A stretch of DNA of 64,000 nucleotides from an uncultured Oscillospiraceae bacterium. Lineage in GTDB: Bacteria > Bacillota > Clostridia > Oscillospirales > Oscillospiraceae. Shown piece after piece: positions 33,243-41,277 of the stretch. Position 1 is the first letter of the stretch, and each line of letters opens with the position of its first letter. The DNA lies in contig CAKTFW010000001.1 in NCBI GenBank assembly GCA_934561175.1, forward strand, positions 62,001-126,000, written 5' to 3'. Below the pieces are notes generated by a model. That model saw only the letters and a list, made by a program, of their open reading frames with translations, did no database searches and had not been told where the DNA came from. Made by a program: the position numbers and the translations under genes.

Positions 33243-34402
33243 ATGTGCGCCGCCTTATAATTCCCCAGCACCCGGAAGCTCAGCGTTTCATCAATCAGCT
33301 GCCGGACCGTTTCGTCCATTCTATCACTGCGTAAATTACCGGAAAAATCTGCAAAAAAGGTATACTCCCAGCTCTTTGCCGGAATTGGGCGGGATTCCAG
33401 CTTCAGCAGATTCAGTCCATTCATCGCAAAAACCGAGAGGATCCGGTGTAAGCTCCCCTCCACATGCGGAATGGTAAACACAACACTAACCTTATCACTG
33501 CTGCTGTCAATCTGCGGTTCTGCCGCCACAATTACAAAGCGGGTGTAGTTGTGGTCATTATAATTCACTTTTTCCGCCAGGACTTCCAGGCCGTAGAGAT
33601 CCGCGGTCCGTCTGCTGGCAATCGCCGCCTGACCGGGGTCGCCGGACTGTGCCACAAGTTTTGCAGCCAATGCCGTGTTTGCCTCGGTCACCTGCTCCCA
33701 CTGCGGGAAAGCCGCAAGAAATTCCCGGCACTGCAGCAGCCCCTGCTCGTGCGAATGCACCTGACAAATGCTGCCAAGGCTTGCGCCCTTCGGCGCCATC
33801 AACGCGTGCTCTACACGGACAATCTGCTCCCCTACAATATAGCAACCGTATTTTCCCAGTAAATCGTACACCGCGTTGATAGAGCCCGTCGAACTGTTTT
33901 CAATCGGCAGCACGCCATAGTCGCCCAGCCCCTCGCGGATCGCTACAAAGACGCCTTCCCAGCTCTTTGCATTGGTGCGATTGCTGTCCTCGCCAAAATA
34001 TGCAATCGCCGCCTCTTCGGCGTAGGCGCCGGGCTGACCCTGATAAATCACCCGCGGCTTTTCTACCGTTTTTTTCAGCTGTGCCAGCGCCGCCCGATAT
34101 TCCCGGTAAGCGTGTTCTTTCGCCGGCGTGCTTCCACCAATTATTTTACTCTGCAGGCGACGACTCTGCGCCATAATCTGTTCAAACAGCGCCATGACAT
34201 CCGGCTTCAGGGTCGGCTCTTCCACTAATGCGCATTTGCTCTCCAGAACCTTTCGTTCCCGCTCCGCATCCAGCACTGGCAAATTATGCGCTTTCTTAAA
34301 AAGGCCTACCGAACGGCAGACACCCATGCGTTTCTCATATAACCGCACCAGCTCCCGGTCAATTTCATTGATCTGCTCGCGCAATGTCTGTATCTCTTCC
34401 AT
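33239..34402 (-). CDS. pheA: Bifunctional chorismate mutase/prephenate dehydratase
   Basis: 387 residues, a P-protein. Chorismate mutase AroQ-type helices cover about 1-85 (INEIDRELVRLYEKR), prephenate dehydratase about 110-285 (VIYQGQPGAYAEEAA, VLPIENSSTGSI), and a C-terminal ACT domain about 300-380 with LLKLESRPI, the Phe-binding ESRP motif. It makes phenylpyruvate and is probably feedback-inhibited by Phe. Matches the Phe-rich leader peptide of the operon. A tyrA gene is not in the operon. Confidence 0.94.
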   Translation of the reverse strand: MEEIQTLREQINEIDRELVRLYEKRMGVCRSVGLFKKAHNLPVLDAERERKVLESKCALVEEPTLKPDVMALFEQIMAQSRRLQSKIIGGSTPAKEHAYREYRAALAQLKKTVEKPRVIYQGQPGAYAEEAAIAYFGEDSNRTNAKSWEGVFVAIREGLGDYGVLPIENSSTGSINAVYDLLGKYGCYIVGEQIVRVEHALMAPKGASLGSICQVHSHEQGLLQCREFLAAFPQWEQVTEANTALAAKLVAQSGDPGQAAIASRRTADLYGLEVLAEKVNYNDHNYTRFVIVAAEPQIDSSSDKVSVVFTIPHVEGSLHRILSVFAMNGLNLLKLESRPIPAKSWEYTFFADFSGNLRSDRMDETVRQLIDETLSFRVLGNYKAAHI

Positions 34403-34411
34403 AGTCTCCCC

Positions 34412-35455
34412 CTAAATCCCCAGCAGCTCACAAATTGCCAACGCAGCTGCGGCTTCTACAACCGGGACCGCGCGGTGCACTACACAGGGATCATGCCGGC
34501 CGTGAATTTGCAGCGTTGCCGGTTCACCAGTTGCAAGGTCCACCGTTTTCTGGGGAAGAGAAATCGACGGTGTCGGCCGAAATGCCGCCGTAAAGAGCAG
34601 CGGCATTCCGTTCGTAATCCCACCGTTTACACCGCCGGCATAATTGGTTCCTGTCACAATCTGATCCCCGCACTTTTCAATCGGATCATTTGCCTGACTG
34701 CCGCGCATCGCAGCAAGACCGTAGCCCGCACCAAATGCCACGCCTTTCACCGCCGGAATTGCAAAGAGCTGCTGCGCTACAATGCCCTCCACATTCTCGC
34801 CAAAGTCCGGTGCACCGCATCCGGCAGGCACTCCCAAAACCGCGCATTCTATCACGCCGCCAACCGAGTCTCCCGCAGCGCGCGCGGCCTCAATCTCCGC
34901 CTGCATTGCGACTGCCTGTTCCAACGCCGGGAACTCTGCCGCAGCGAGCTTTTCCAGTAGCTTTGCATCCGGTCGTTGCTGCAAAAATGAGACTTCCTGT
35001 ACCTTGCCAATCTGCAAAATGTGCGCACCAATGGTAATGCCGCGCTGCGCCAGGATCTGCTTTGCAACTGCGCCCGCAAAAACAAGCGGCGCCGTCAATC
35101 GACCGGAAAAATGGCCGCCGCCGCGGTAATCATTGGCCCCTGCATAACGCACAAAGCCTGTATAATCCCCGTGGCTCGGCCGCGGCAAATTTGGCTGGTA
35201 ATCCTTTGATCGTGTATCGGTATTTGCAATGATCGCGCAGAGCGGCGTTCCAGTCGTTCTGCCCTCAAAAAGACCGGAGAGAATCTGTACCTGGTCCGCT
35301 TCCTTTCTGGCCGTTGAAAAGCGATCCCGTCCCGGCGCACGGCGCGCCATTTCCCGCGCGATCTGTTCAAAATCCAGAAGCAATCCCGCAGGAACTCCCA
35401 TTAGCGTCACGCCGATTGCCGAACCGTGGGATTCTCCAAAAATTGTATGTCTCAT
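34412..35455 (-). CDS. aroC: Chorismate synthase
   Basis: 347 residues. FGESHG, RRAPGR, the long RYAGANDYRGGGHFSGRLTA region and GRHDPCVVHRAVPVVEA are signatures of this FMN-dependent enzyme, which converts EPSP to chorismate. The chosen ATG overlaps the aroA stop by four bases and gives RHTIFGESHG, about ten residues shorter than many family members. Confidence 0.94.
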   Translation of the reverse strand: MRHTIFGESHGSAIGVTLMGVPAGLLLDFEQIAREMARRAPGRDRFSTARKEADQVQILSGLFEGRTTGTPLCAIIANTDTRSKDYQPNLPRPSHGDYTGFVRYAGANDYRGGGHFSGRLTAPLVFAGAVAKQILAQRGITIGAHILQIGKVQEVSFLQQRPDAKLLEKLAAAEFPALEQAVAMQAEIEAARAAGDSVGGVIECAVLGVPAGCGAPDFGENVEGIVAQQLFAIPAVKGVAFGAGYGLAAMRGSQANDPIEKCGDQIVTGTNYAGGVNGGITNGMPLLFTAAFRPTPSISLPQKTVDLATGEPATLQIHGRHDPCVVHRAVPVVEAAAALAICELLGI

Positions 35456-36681
35456 TCTGTTTCCTCCCGGCAGATTTTTCCACCCAGCCGTTCATAATCC
35501 TCCCAAAAATTCGGATAGGATTTTTTGACGCATGCCGCACCGATCACCGTCACCAGCTGCTGGCAACGACTCGCCGCAATTGCCGTCATCATCGCAATCC
35601 GGTGGTCATTGCAGGCATCCACTTTGCAGCCGCCCGGCAGCTGCGCCTGCCCTGTAATCACCAGGCCATCCGGCAGCTCCGTGATGGATGCGCCCATCGC
35701 ACGCAACGCTGCGGTCACTGTCTGCAGGCGGTCGCTTTCTTTCATACGGAGCCGTGCTGCATTGATAATCCTGGTTGTCCGCCCGGCACGCAATGCCGCC
35801 AGCGCCGCCAATGGCGGCACCAAATCCGGACAGTCGGACACATCCAACGCCACCTCACACGCACCTGCCAGCTGTGCTGCAAATGACGCAATGCGCCGGT
35901 CTCCCTGTACAGAGTCCGGATTCACCCCAGCCAGCTTGACATCGTTTCCGATGCCGTTAGCGGCATAATAAAACGCTGCTTGAGACCAATCGCCTTCTAT
36001 CCTGCCATTTGTCGCCCGGCCATGTTGACCGCCCGGTATCGCAAAGGAGCCATCCGGCTGCACTGCAATGGTGATTCCGTATTGCTGCAGCGCCTGAATC
36101 GTCATGTCCAGATAACTGCGGCTCTCCAGCACTGTGGTAGCACGCAGTACCGAGTCGCCCTTCAGCAGCGGAAGCGCATAGAGCAGCCCGGTAAAGAACT
36201 GGCTTGACACATTGCCGGGGAGTGCATAGTCTCCGGGCTTCAGCGCACCTCGCACAGTTAATACACCATTTTGCAGAGAATATGCAACTCCCTTTTCGCG
36301 AAACAATTTAAAATAAGGCGTCTGCGGCCGCTCCATCAACCGCCCCTCGCCCGTAAAAACACCGCCGCCGCAGACAGCCAGCGCAATCGGAATCAAAAAG
36401 CGTAATGTAGAGCCGGATTCTCCACAGTGAAAATGCGGCAGCGTACCGGTTTGCTGCACGGCTACAATTCCCCGGACCAGGGTACCATCTGCAGAAAGTG
36501 TCGCTCCCAATGCGCGCATACAATCCATCGTCGCCAGAATGTCCTGGGAAAGTGCAATATTCTCCAGACGGCTTTCGCCCTGAGAAAGCGCTGCCGCAAT
36601 CAGCAGCCGGTGTGCCTGACTCTTGGATGGCGGCACCTGCAGCGTCCCCTGCAGCAAGTGCGGTGTTATGGTAATATTCAT
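35452..36681 (-). CDS. aroA: 5-Enolpyruvylshikimate-3-phosphate synthase
   Basis: 409 residues. PPSKSQAHRLLIAAAL, GESGSTLRFLIPIAL and RLRMKESDRLQ, NDHRIAMM are EPSP synthase motifs; the GxxGTxxR-like loop here reads CGESGSTLR. Two inverse alpha/beta domains. Overlaps both neighbours by four bases. Confidence 0.94.
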   Translation of the reverse strand: MNITITPHLLQGTLQVPPSKSQAHRLLIAAALSQGESRLENIALSQDILATMDCMRALGATLSADGTLVRGIVAVQQTGTLPHFHCGESGSTLRFLIPIALAVCGGGVFTGEGRLMERPQTPYFKLFREKGVAYSLQNGVLTVRGALKPGDYALPGNVSSQFFTGLLYALPLLKGDSVLRATTVLESRSYLDMTIQALQQYGITIAVQPDGSFAIPGGQHGRATNGRIEGDWSQAAFYYAANGIGNDVKLAGVNPDSVQGDRRIASFAAQLAGACEVALDVSDCPDLVPPLAALAALRAGRTTRIINAARLRMKESDRLQTVTAALRAMGASITELPDGLVITGQAQLPGGCKVDACNDHRIAMMTAIAASRCQQLVTVIGAACVKKSYPNFWEDYERLGGKICREETE

Positions 36682-37751
36682 GCAAGGATCGTCCTTATCA
36701 ATGTCAATAATTTTGTCTTTTCCATTTTCTGAATCTCTGCCTGCCCAAGGCTCGATAGCAAAATCACAGAAATCGCACCGCCATCACTCTTCTTATCCAG
36801 CCCGATCGTCTGCGCGTAAGCATCTAATGGGCAGTCAATCGCCGTCGGCAGCCCGTACTGTTCCAAAAGCTTTTGAATTCTGGCATCCGTTCCAAGCGGT
36901 GTGATACCCATACTCTCTCCAAGCTTGGCCGCCAGCACCATACCGGCCGCGACCGCCTCACCATGCGTATAGGTCTCATAATGGTATGCCTTTTCATAAA
37001 CATGTCCCAGTGTGTGGCCAAAATTCAAAATCATCCGGACTGCAGTGTCGTGTTCATCTTCTTCCACAACCTGCCGCTTTATATCACAGCAGAGTACCAG
37101 AACATCTTCAATGTGTTCCATTACACCGGCACGGTCCTGCAGTGCCTCCAGCAGGTCAAAAAAGCGGCCATTGCGAATACAGCCATATTTGATGACCTCC
37201 GCCATTCCGTCGGAAAATACGCGATCCGGCAGTGTCTGCAGAACATCCGGATCAATGATAACCAGTTTCGGCTGGTAGAAAGCTCCGGCAAGGTTTTTCC
37301 CGGCTTCCAAATCCACTGCAACCTTGCCGCCCACGGAAGAATCCACCTGTGCAAGCAGTGTCGTGGGAATCTGAATGAAATCCACACCACGGAGAATCGT
37401 CGCCGCTGCAAAACCCGCCAGGTCACCCACAACGCCGCCGCCAAGCGCCACGACGCAGTCACTTCTGGTAATGCCTGCCGCCGCCATCTGCTCCCAGAGA
37501 GATGCCAGCTGCGCTGCGCACTTGCTGGTCTCTCCGGCAGGTACGGTCAGCAGCACCGGCTCAAAACCTGCGCTTCTGTAACTCTCCAGTACCGTATTCC
37601 CATAGCGCGGCGCAACCTGGCTGTCACTCACAACAAAGACCTTTTTACCGCGCAGCAGCGGCTTGGACAGTGCGCCGCACCGACTCAAAATCCCGCGCTC
37701 AATTTCAATATCATATTCCCGTTCCGGCAATTCCACCGTCACCATTGCCAT
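36678..37751 (-). CDS. aroB: 3-Dehydroquinate synthase
   Basis: 357 residues. GGGVVGDLAGFAAATILRGVDFIQIPTTLLAQVD-type core (seen in shorter pieces), NLAGAFYQPK, and metal-binding His in NFGHTLGH with HGEAVAAGM. It cyclises DAHP using NAD and a divalent metal. It starts 12 bases after the aroF stop behind GGAGG. Confidence 0.94.
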   Translation of the reverse strand: MAMVTVELPEREYDIEIERGILSRCGALSKPLLRGKKVFVVSDSQVAPRYGNTVLESYRSAGFEPVLLTVPAGETSKCAAQLASLWEQMAAAGITRSDCVVALGGGVVGDLAGFAAATILRGVDFIQIPTTLLAQVDSSVGGKVAVDLEAGKNLAGAFYQPKLVIIDPDVLQTLPDRVFSDGMAEVIKYGCIRNGRFFDLLEALQDRAGVMEHIEDVLVLCCDIKRQVVEEDEHDTAVRMILNFGHTLGHVYEKAYHYETYTHGEAVAAGMVLAAKLGESMGITPLGTDARIQKLLEQYGLPTAIDCPLDAYAQTIGLDKKSDGGAISVILLSSLGQAEIQKMEKTKLLTLIRTILA

Positions 37752-37763
37752 ATCTCCGCCTCC

Positions 37764-38777
37764 TTACGGGCGCTTGCCCATAAAGCGGGCAAGATGCTCC
37801 ACCTTTGCCATCAGATTGGTGAACTCCATCGGATCGAGAGACTGCTGCCCGTCGCACAGTGCATGGGGCGGATCATTATGCACCTCTACAATAATACCGT
37901 CTGCACCTGCAGCGATGGCCGCCAGCGTCAGCGGCTCTACCAGCCAGCGCATACCACCAGAGTGGCTCGGATCCACAATCACCGGCAAATGGCTCATCTT
38001 TTTGATACTGGGGATTGCGCTGATATCCAATGTATTACGGGTGTAATCTTCAAAGGTGCGGATGCCGCGCTCACAGAGAATGACATTCTGGTTACCGGCA
38101 TTCATAATATACTCTGCCGCCATCAGCCATTCTTCATAGGTGCTGGAAAGGCCGCGCTTGAGCAGGACCGGTTTGGAAAGCTTGCCAACTTCCTTCAGCA
38201 GATCATAGTTCTGCATATTCCGCGCACCGATCTGGATCAGATCGACCTTCTGCTCAAAGATATCACAGTATTTCGGGCTGATAATCTCCGTTACAATCGG
38301 CAGCCCCGTCGCTTTTTTTGCCTCCACCAGCAGATCCAGGCCCTCCAGCTCCAAGCCCTGGAACGAATAGGGCGAGGTGCGGGGCTTGAAGGCGCCGCCG
38401 CGCAGAATTTTCGCACCGGAAGCCTTGACATCCTTTGCTACCTCAATAATCTGGTCTTTGGTCTCAACACTGCAGGGGCCAGCCATCACCGTGAAATTGC
38501 CGCCGCCAATTTTACTGTCTCCAACAGTTACAACGGTATCCTCCGGATGGAATTTACGGTTTGCTTTTTTGAAGGGCTCCTGTACGCGCATGACCCGCTC
38601 AACATGCGGATTCAGTTCGATCTTCCCCTTGTCCACCGCAGTGGTATCGCCAACAAGGCCCAGAATTGTACAGCCCACGCCATTGGTGACGCCAACCTGT
38701 AACCCATCGTTCTGCAGCTGGTCAACCAGTTCGTCGATATATTTTTTCTCCGTACCGGGACGCATAATGACAACCAT
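37764..38777 (-). CDS. aroF: DAHP synthase, type I-beta with N-terminal regulatory domain
   Basis: 337 residues. Residues 1-70 form a ferredoxin-like/ACT-like domain (VVIMRPGTEKKYIDEL), and the catalytic barrel follows with MAGPCSVET, RGGAFKPRTSPYSFQG, LLKRGLSST and VDPSHSGG. It condenses PEP and erythrose 4-phosphate, the entry step of the pathway. The N-terminal domain is the usual site of Phe/Tyr feedback. First structural gene, behind AGGAGG and the attenuator. Confidence 0.94.
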   Translation of the reverse strand: MVVIMRPGTEKKYIDELVDQLQNDGLQVGVTNGVGCTILGLVGDTTAVDKGKIELNPHVERVMRVQEPFKKANRKFHPEDTVVTVGDSKIGGGNFTVMAGPCSVETKDQIIEVAKDVKASGAKILRGGAFKPRTSPYSFQGLELEGLDLLVEAKKATGLPIVTEIISPKYCDIFEQKVDLIQIGARNMQNYDLLKEVGKLSKPVLLKRGLSSTYEEWLMAAEYIMNAGNQNVILCERGIRTFEDYTRNTLDISAIPSIKKMSHLPVIVDPSHSGGMRWLVEPLTLAAIAAGADGIIVEVHNDPPHALCDGQQSLDPMEFTNLMAKVEHLARFMGKRP

Positions 38778-38799
38778 TTTAATTTCCTCCTATTTTTGA

Positions 38800-38843
38800 T
38801 AAAACAAAAGCTCTCATTGAATCAGAATTCAATGAGAGCTTTT
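38800..38843 (-). terminator. Attenuator terminator of the aromatic operon
   Basis: Arms 38807-38823 and 38825-38843 form a strong stem (AAAGCTCTCATTGAA and complement), followed by TTTTGTTTT on the minus strand, 23 bases before aroF. It lies between the leader peptide gene and the operon. Confidence 0.85.
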
Positions 38844-38882
38844 ACATCCGCGCCAGGACGATCTCACGGTTCCGACCCAATT

Positions 38883-38960
38883 TTATGCACAACAAATGCC
38901 CGCTGCAAAATAGAAGCGGGTAAAGTAGTTATAAAATCGAGTCATAGAAAAAACGCGCAT
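38883..38960 (-). CDS. Phe/Tyr-rich leader peptide of the aromatic operon
   Basis: A 25-codon ORF with ATG at 38960 preceded by TTTGGAG. It has Phe at positions 4, 9, 13, 16 and 18 and Tyr at 10, 12 and 17, with the run TRFYNYFTRFYF. Codons 16-18 lie within a hairpin (38899-38903 with 38916-38920), and a terminator stands 40 bases after its stop. This is the layout of classical ribosome-stalling attenuation as in enterobacterial pheA and pheST. Stalling at uncharged Phe or Tyr codons would let transcription continue into aroF-pheA. Confidence 0.82.
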   Translation of the reverse strand: MRVFSMTRFYNYFTRFYFAAGICCA

Positions 38961-38990
38961 ATCGATCGCTCCAAACGATTGTTTGTATCT

Positions 38991-39018
38991 ATTATACACA
39001 TCCATCATAAAAATGCAA
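38991..39018 (-). promoter_or_regulatory. Promoter of the aromatic operon
   Basis: TTGCAT and TATAAT on the minus strand, 16-base spacer, 30 bases before the leader peptide ATG. Confidence 0.75.
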
Positions 39019-39037
39019 GTAGCTTCCCTGGATTTTC

Positions 39038-40300
39038 TCATGGTTGGTCTGTTTTTTCCGGTTCATCCGGTGTTTTTCCCAATTCCCGCACCCGGCGAAT
39101 GGAATAATATTCATCCGTTCTGGTCGGCAAGCGCTTTTTGCGCAGCGCATTTTCCGCCCAGTCGCTGACCAACATATAGAATACGGCAAACAGCGGTACA
39201 CCGACCACCATACCCAAAAATCCAAACAGGCCGCCAAACAAGGTGATAGAAAAGACGACCCAAAATGCCGAAATACCTGTTGCGTCACCCAGAATATGCG
39301 GGCCGATTACATTGCCATCGAGCTGCTGAAGAATCAGCACAAAGATCACAAAATACAGGCACTGCCACGGGTCAATCAGCAACAGCAGAATTGCAGAGGG
39401 AACCGCTCCCAGAAACGGGCCAAAAAACGGGATAATATTGGTCACACCGATAATTGTTGCAAGCAGCATCGGATAGGGCGTTTTAATCAGCAGCAAGCCA
39501 AAATAGCACAGCAGGCCAATAATTAACGAATCCAGAATTTTACCCGTGATAAATCCGCCGAAAATCCGGTGCGCCCGGCGGGTCAGTTCCATCAACCGGT
39601 CTGCCTTTGCCGCCGGCAGGAAAGCAATCGTCAGTTTTTTGGTCTGCGCCAAAAAACGATCCCGTTCCAGCAGCACATAGACCGCAACAATCAGGCCAAC
39701 AATCAAATTAAATACCGTCCGGAACACGAAGATTCCGGAATTCAGTGCCGTGGTCAATACCGTTTGCACTTTACCCGGCAAATCCGTTTGAATCCACTCA
39801 TTGGCGCGCTCATAAATATTGCCGAAGATACGCTCTGCATAAACCTTCAGATCCGAATTATTTTCCAGCAGCTGCAGGAGTTTTGCCTCCACATTGGTGT
39901 AATAGGAAGGCAAGTTCTCCGTCACCGCTTTCAGGCTCTGCCCCAGCTGCGGCAGGACCATCTGAACCAGCAAATAAATCACGAAAGCCAGAATCGCAAA
40001 CGCCACCAGGATGCCCACGACCCTGCTGCAGCGGACAATCGTCTTCTTTTTCAGCTTCGTTTTTTCCAACAGCAGCGGTGCCAGATGATCGTCCACCAGG
40101 TGTGTCAGTGGATTGAGCAGATAGGCAATTACGATACCATAGAGAATTGACTGCAGGATTCCACCAATTGTGCTGAGAAAAGCGATACAAGTGCGCAGAT
40201 TAAACACCAGTTCAGCAATAATAAAGCACGCCGTCGCTGTCAGTACTGCTGTAAGGCCCCAATAAAAGTACCGTTTATTCTGCCGCATCGGTCTCGCCAC
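39038..40300 (-). CDS. AI-2E family transporter (PerM-like)
   Basis: 420 residues with about eight membrane helices. ILDSLIIGLLCYFGLLLI, TNIIPFFGPFLGAVPSAIL and QQLDGNVIGPHILG are hallmarks of the AI-2E/UPF0118 family. Members export autoinducer-2 or act as Na+/H+ exchangers; which applies is unknown. GTG start behind TTGGAG. No clear terminator separates it from the aromatic operon promoter. Confidence 0.85.
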   Translation of the reverse strand: MARPMRQNKRYFYWGLTAVLTATACFIIAELVFNLRTCIAFLSTIGGILQSILYGIVIAYLLNPLTHLVDDHLAPLLLEKTKLKKKTIVRCSRVVGILVAFAILAFVIYLLVQMVLPQLGQSLKAVTENLPSYYTNVEAKLLQLLENNSDLKVYAERIFGNIYERANEWIQTDLPGKVQTVLTTALNSGIFVFRTVFNLIVGLIVAVYVLLERDRFLAQTKKLTIAFLPAAKADRLMELTRRAHRIFGGFITGKILDSLIIGLLCYFGLLLIKTPYPMLLATIIGVTNIIPFFGPFLGAVPSAILLLLIDPWQCLYFVIFVLILQQLDGNVIGPHILGDATGISAFWVVFSITLFGGLFGFLGMVVGVPLFAVFYMLVSDWAENALRKKRLPTRTDEYYSIRRVRELGKTPDEPEKTDQP

Positions 40301-40391
40301 GCTTTCTCCAAATATTACTTGTTAAAGATAACACAAACGGCGCACTGCGTCAAGAAATCGCCCTGCGCCGTCTGCATTCTTCACAATAAAT

Positions 40392-41225
40392 TTACAAGTC
40401 CAGCTTTCCCGCACGAAGCGCTGCAATTTCCGCCGCATACCCCGGAAGCTCGTTGGGCGTTTCGAGCACCATCGGAAGCGTCCGCAGCGCCGGATGCCTG
40501 GTCACCGCTAGCAACGCATCAAAGCCGATGGTACCAACCCCCAGTTTTTCATGGCGATCCTTATGGCTGCCCATAGGATTCTTACTGTCGTTAATATGCA
40601 GCGCCTTGAGCCGATCCAAACCGATTATCCGGTCAAATTGCGCAAGCACGCCATCCAAATCATGAACAATGTCATACCCCGCATCATGCACATGGCAAGT
40701 ATCCAGGCAAACGCCAATCTGGTCCCGCTCACGCACTCCGGACAAAATCGCCTGCAGTTCTTCAAAACGGCCGCCGACCTCGGTACCCTTTCCAGCCATA
40801 GTCTCCAAAAGTACCACCGTCCGCTGTCCCGGCTCCATTACGGCATTCAGTGTTTCAACAATCTCCTGCACGCCGGCCTCTACGCCCTGCCCCACATGGC
40901 TGCCCGGATGAAAGTTATAGTAATTTCCCGGAAGATACTCCAGCCGGCGCAGATCATCCTGCATGGTCTGCCGCGCAAATTCCCGCGTTTCCGGCGCTGC
41001 GGAGCAGGGATTGATGGTATATGGCGCATGGGCAATCACCGGGCCGAAGTTCTCCTGCTGCATCAACTTACAAAGTGCAGCCCAATCTTTAGGGTCCACT
41101 GCTTTCGCCCGGCTTCCTCTTGGATTTCGCGTAAAAAATTGAAAGGTATTCGCACCAATGGCGCAAGCCGTGCGCCCCATGGCCACCAGTCCGGCAGATG
41201 ATGATAAATGACATCCAAAGTACAC
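40392..41225 (-). CDS. nfo: Deoxyribonuclease IV (AP endonuclease)
   Basis: 277 residues. YFGCHLSSSAGL start, HAPYTIN, the metal ligands in NFHPGSH, LLETMAGKG, CLDTCHVHDAGYD and LHINDSKNPMGSHKDRHEKLGVG match Nfo. It cuts DNA at abasic sites with three zinc ions. The GTG at 41225 was chosen as AGGAGGA lies six bases upstream; the ATG two codons earlier would be too close. Confidence 0.93.
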   Translation of the reverse strand: MYFGCHLSSSAGLVAMGRTACAIGANTFQFFTRNPRGSRAKAVDPKDWAALCKLMQQENFGPVIAHAPYTINPCSAAPETREFARQTMQDDLRRLEYLPGNYYNFHPGSHVGQGVEAGVQEIVETLNAVMEPGQRTVVLLETMAGKGTEVGGRFEELQAILSGVRERDQIGVCLDTCHVHDAGYDIVHDLDGVLAQFDRIIGLDRLKALHINDSKNPMGSHKDRHEKLGVGTIGFDALLAVTRHPALRTLPMVLETPNELPGYAAEIAALRAGKLDL

Positions 41226-41277
41226 ATGCATTCCTCCTGCGCGTTTCATCTTATCCCACATCGCGCACAAACGCAAG

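Noticed and set aside
38778..38990. T-box riboswitch before the aromatic operon
   Set aside because: No T-box bulge sequence or specifier stem was found; the leader peptide with terminator explains the region.
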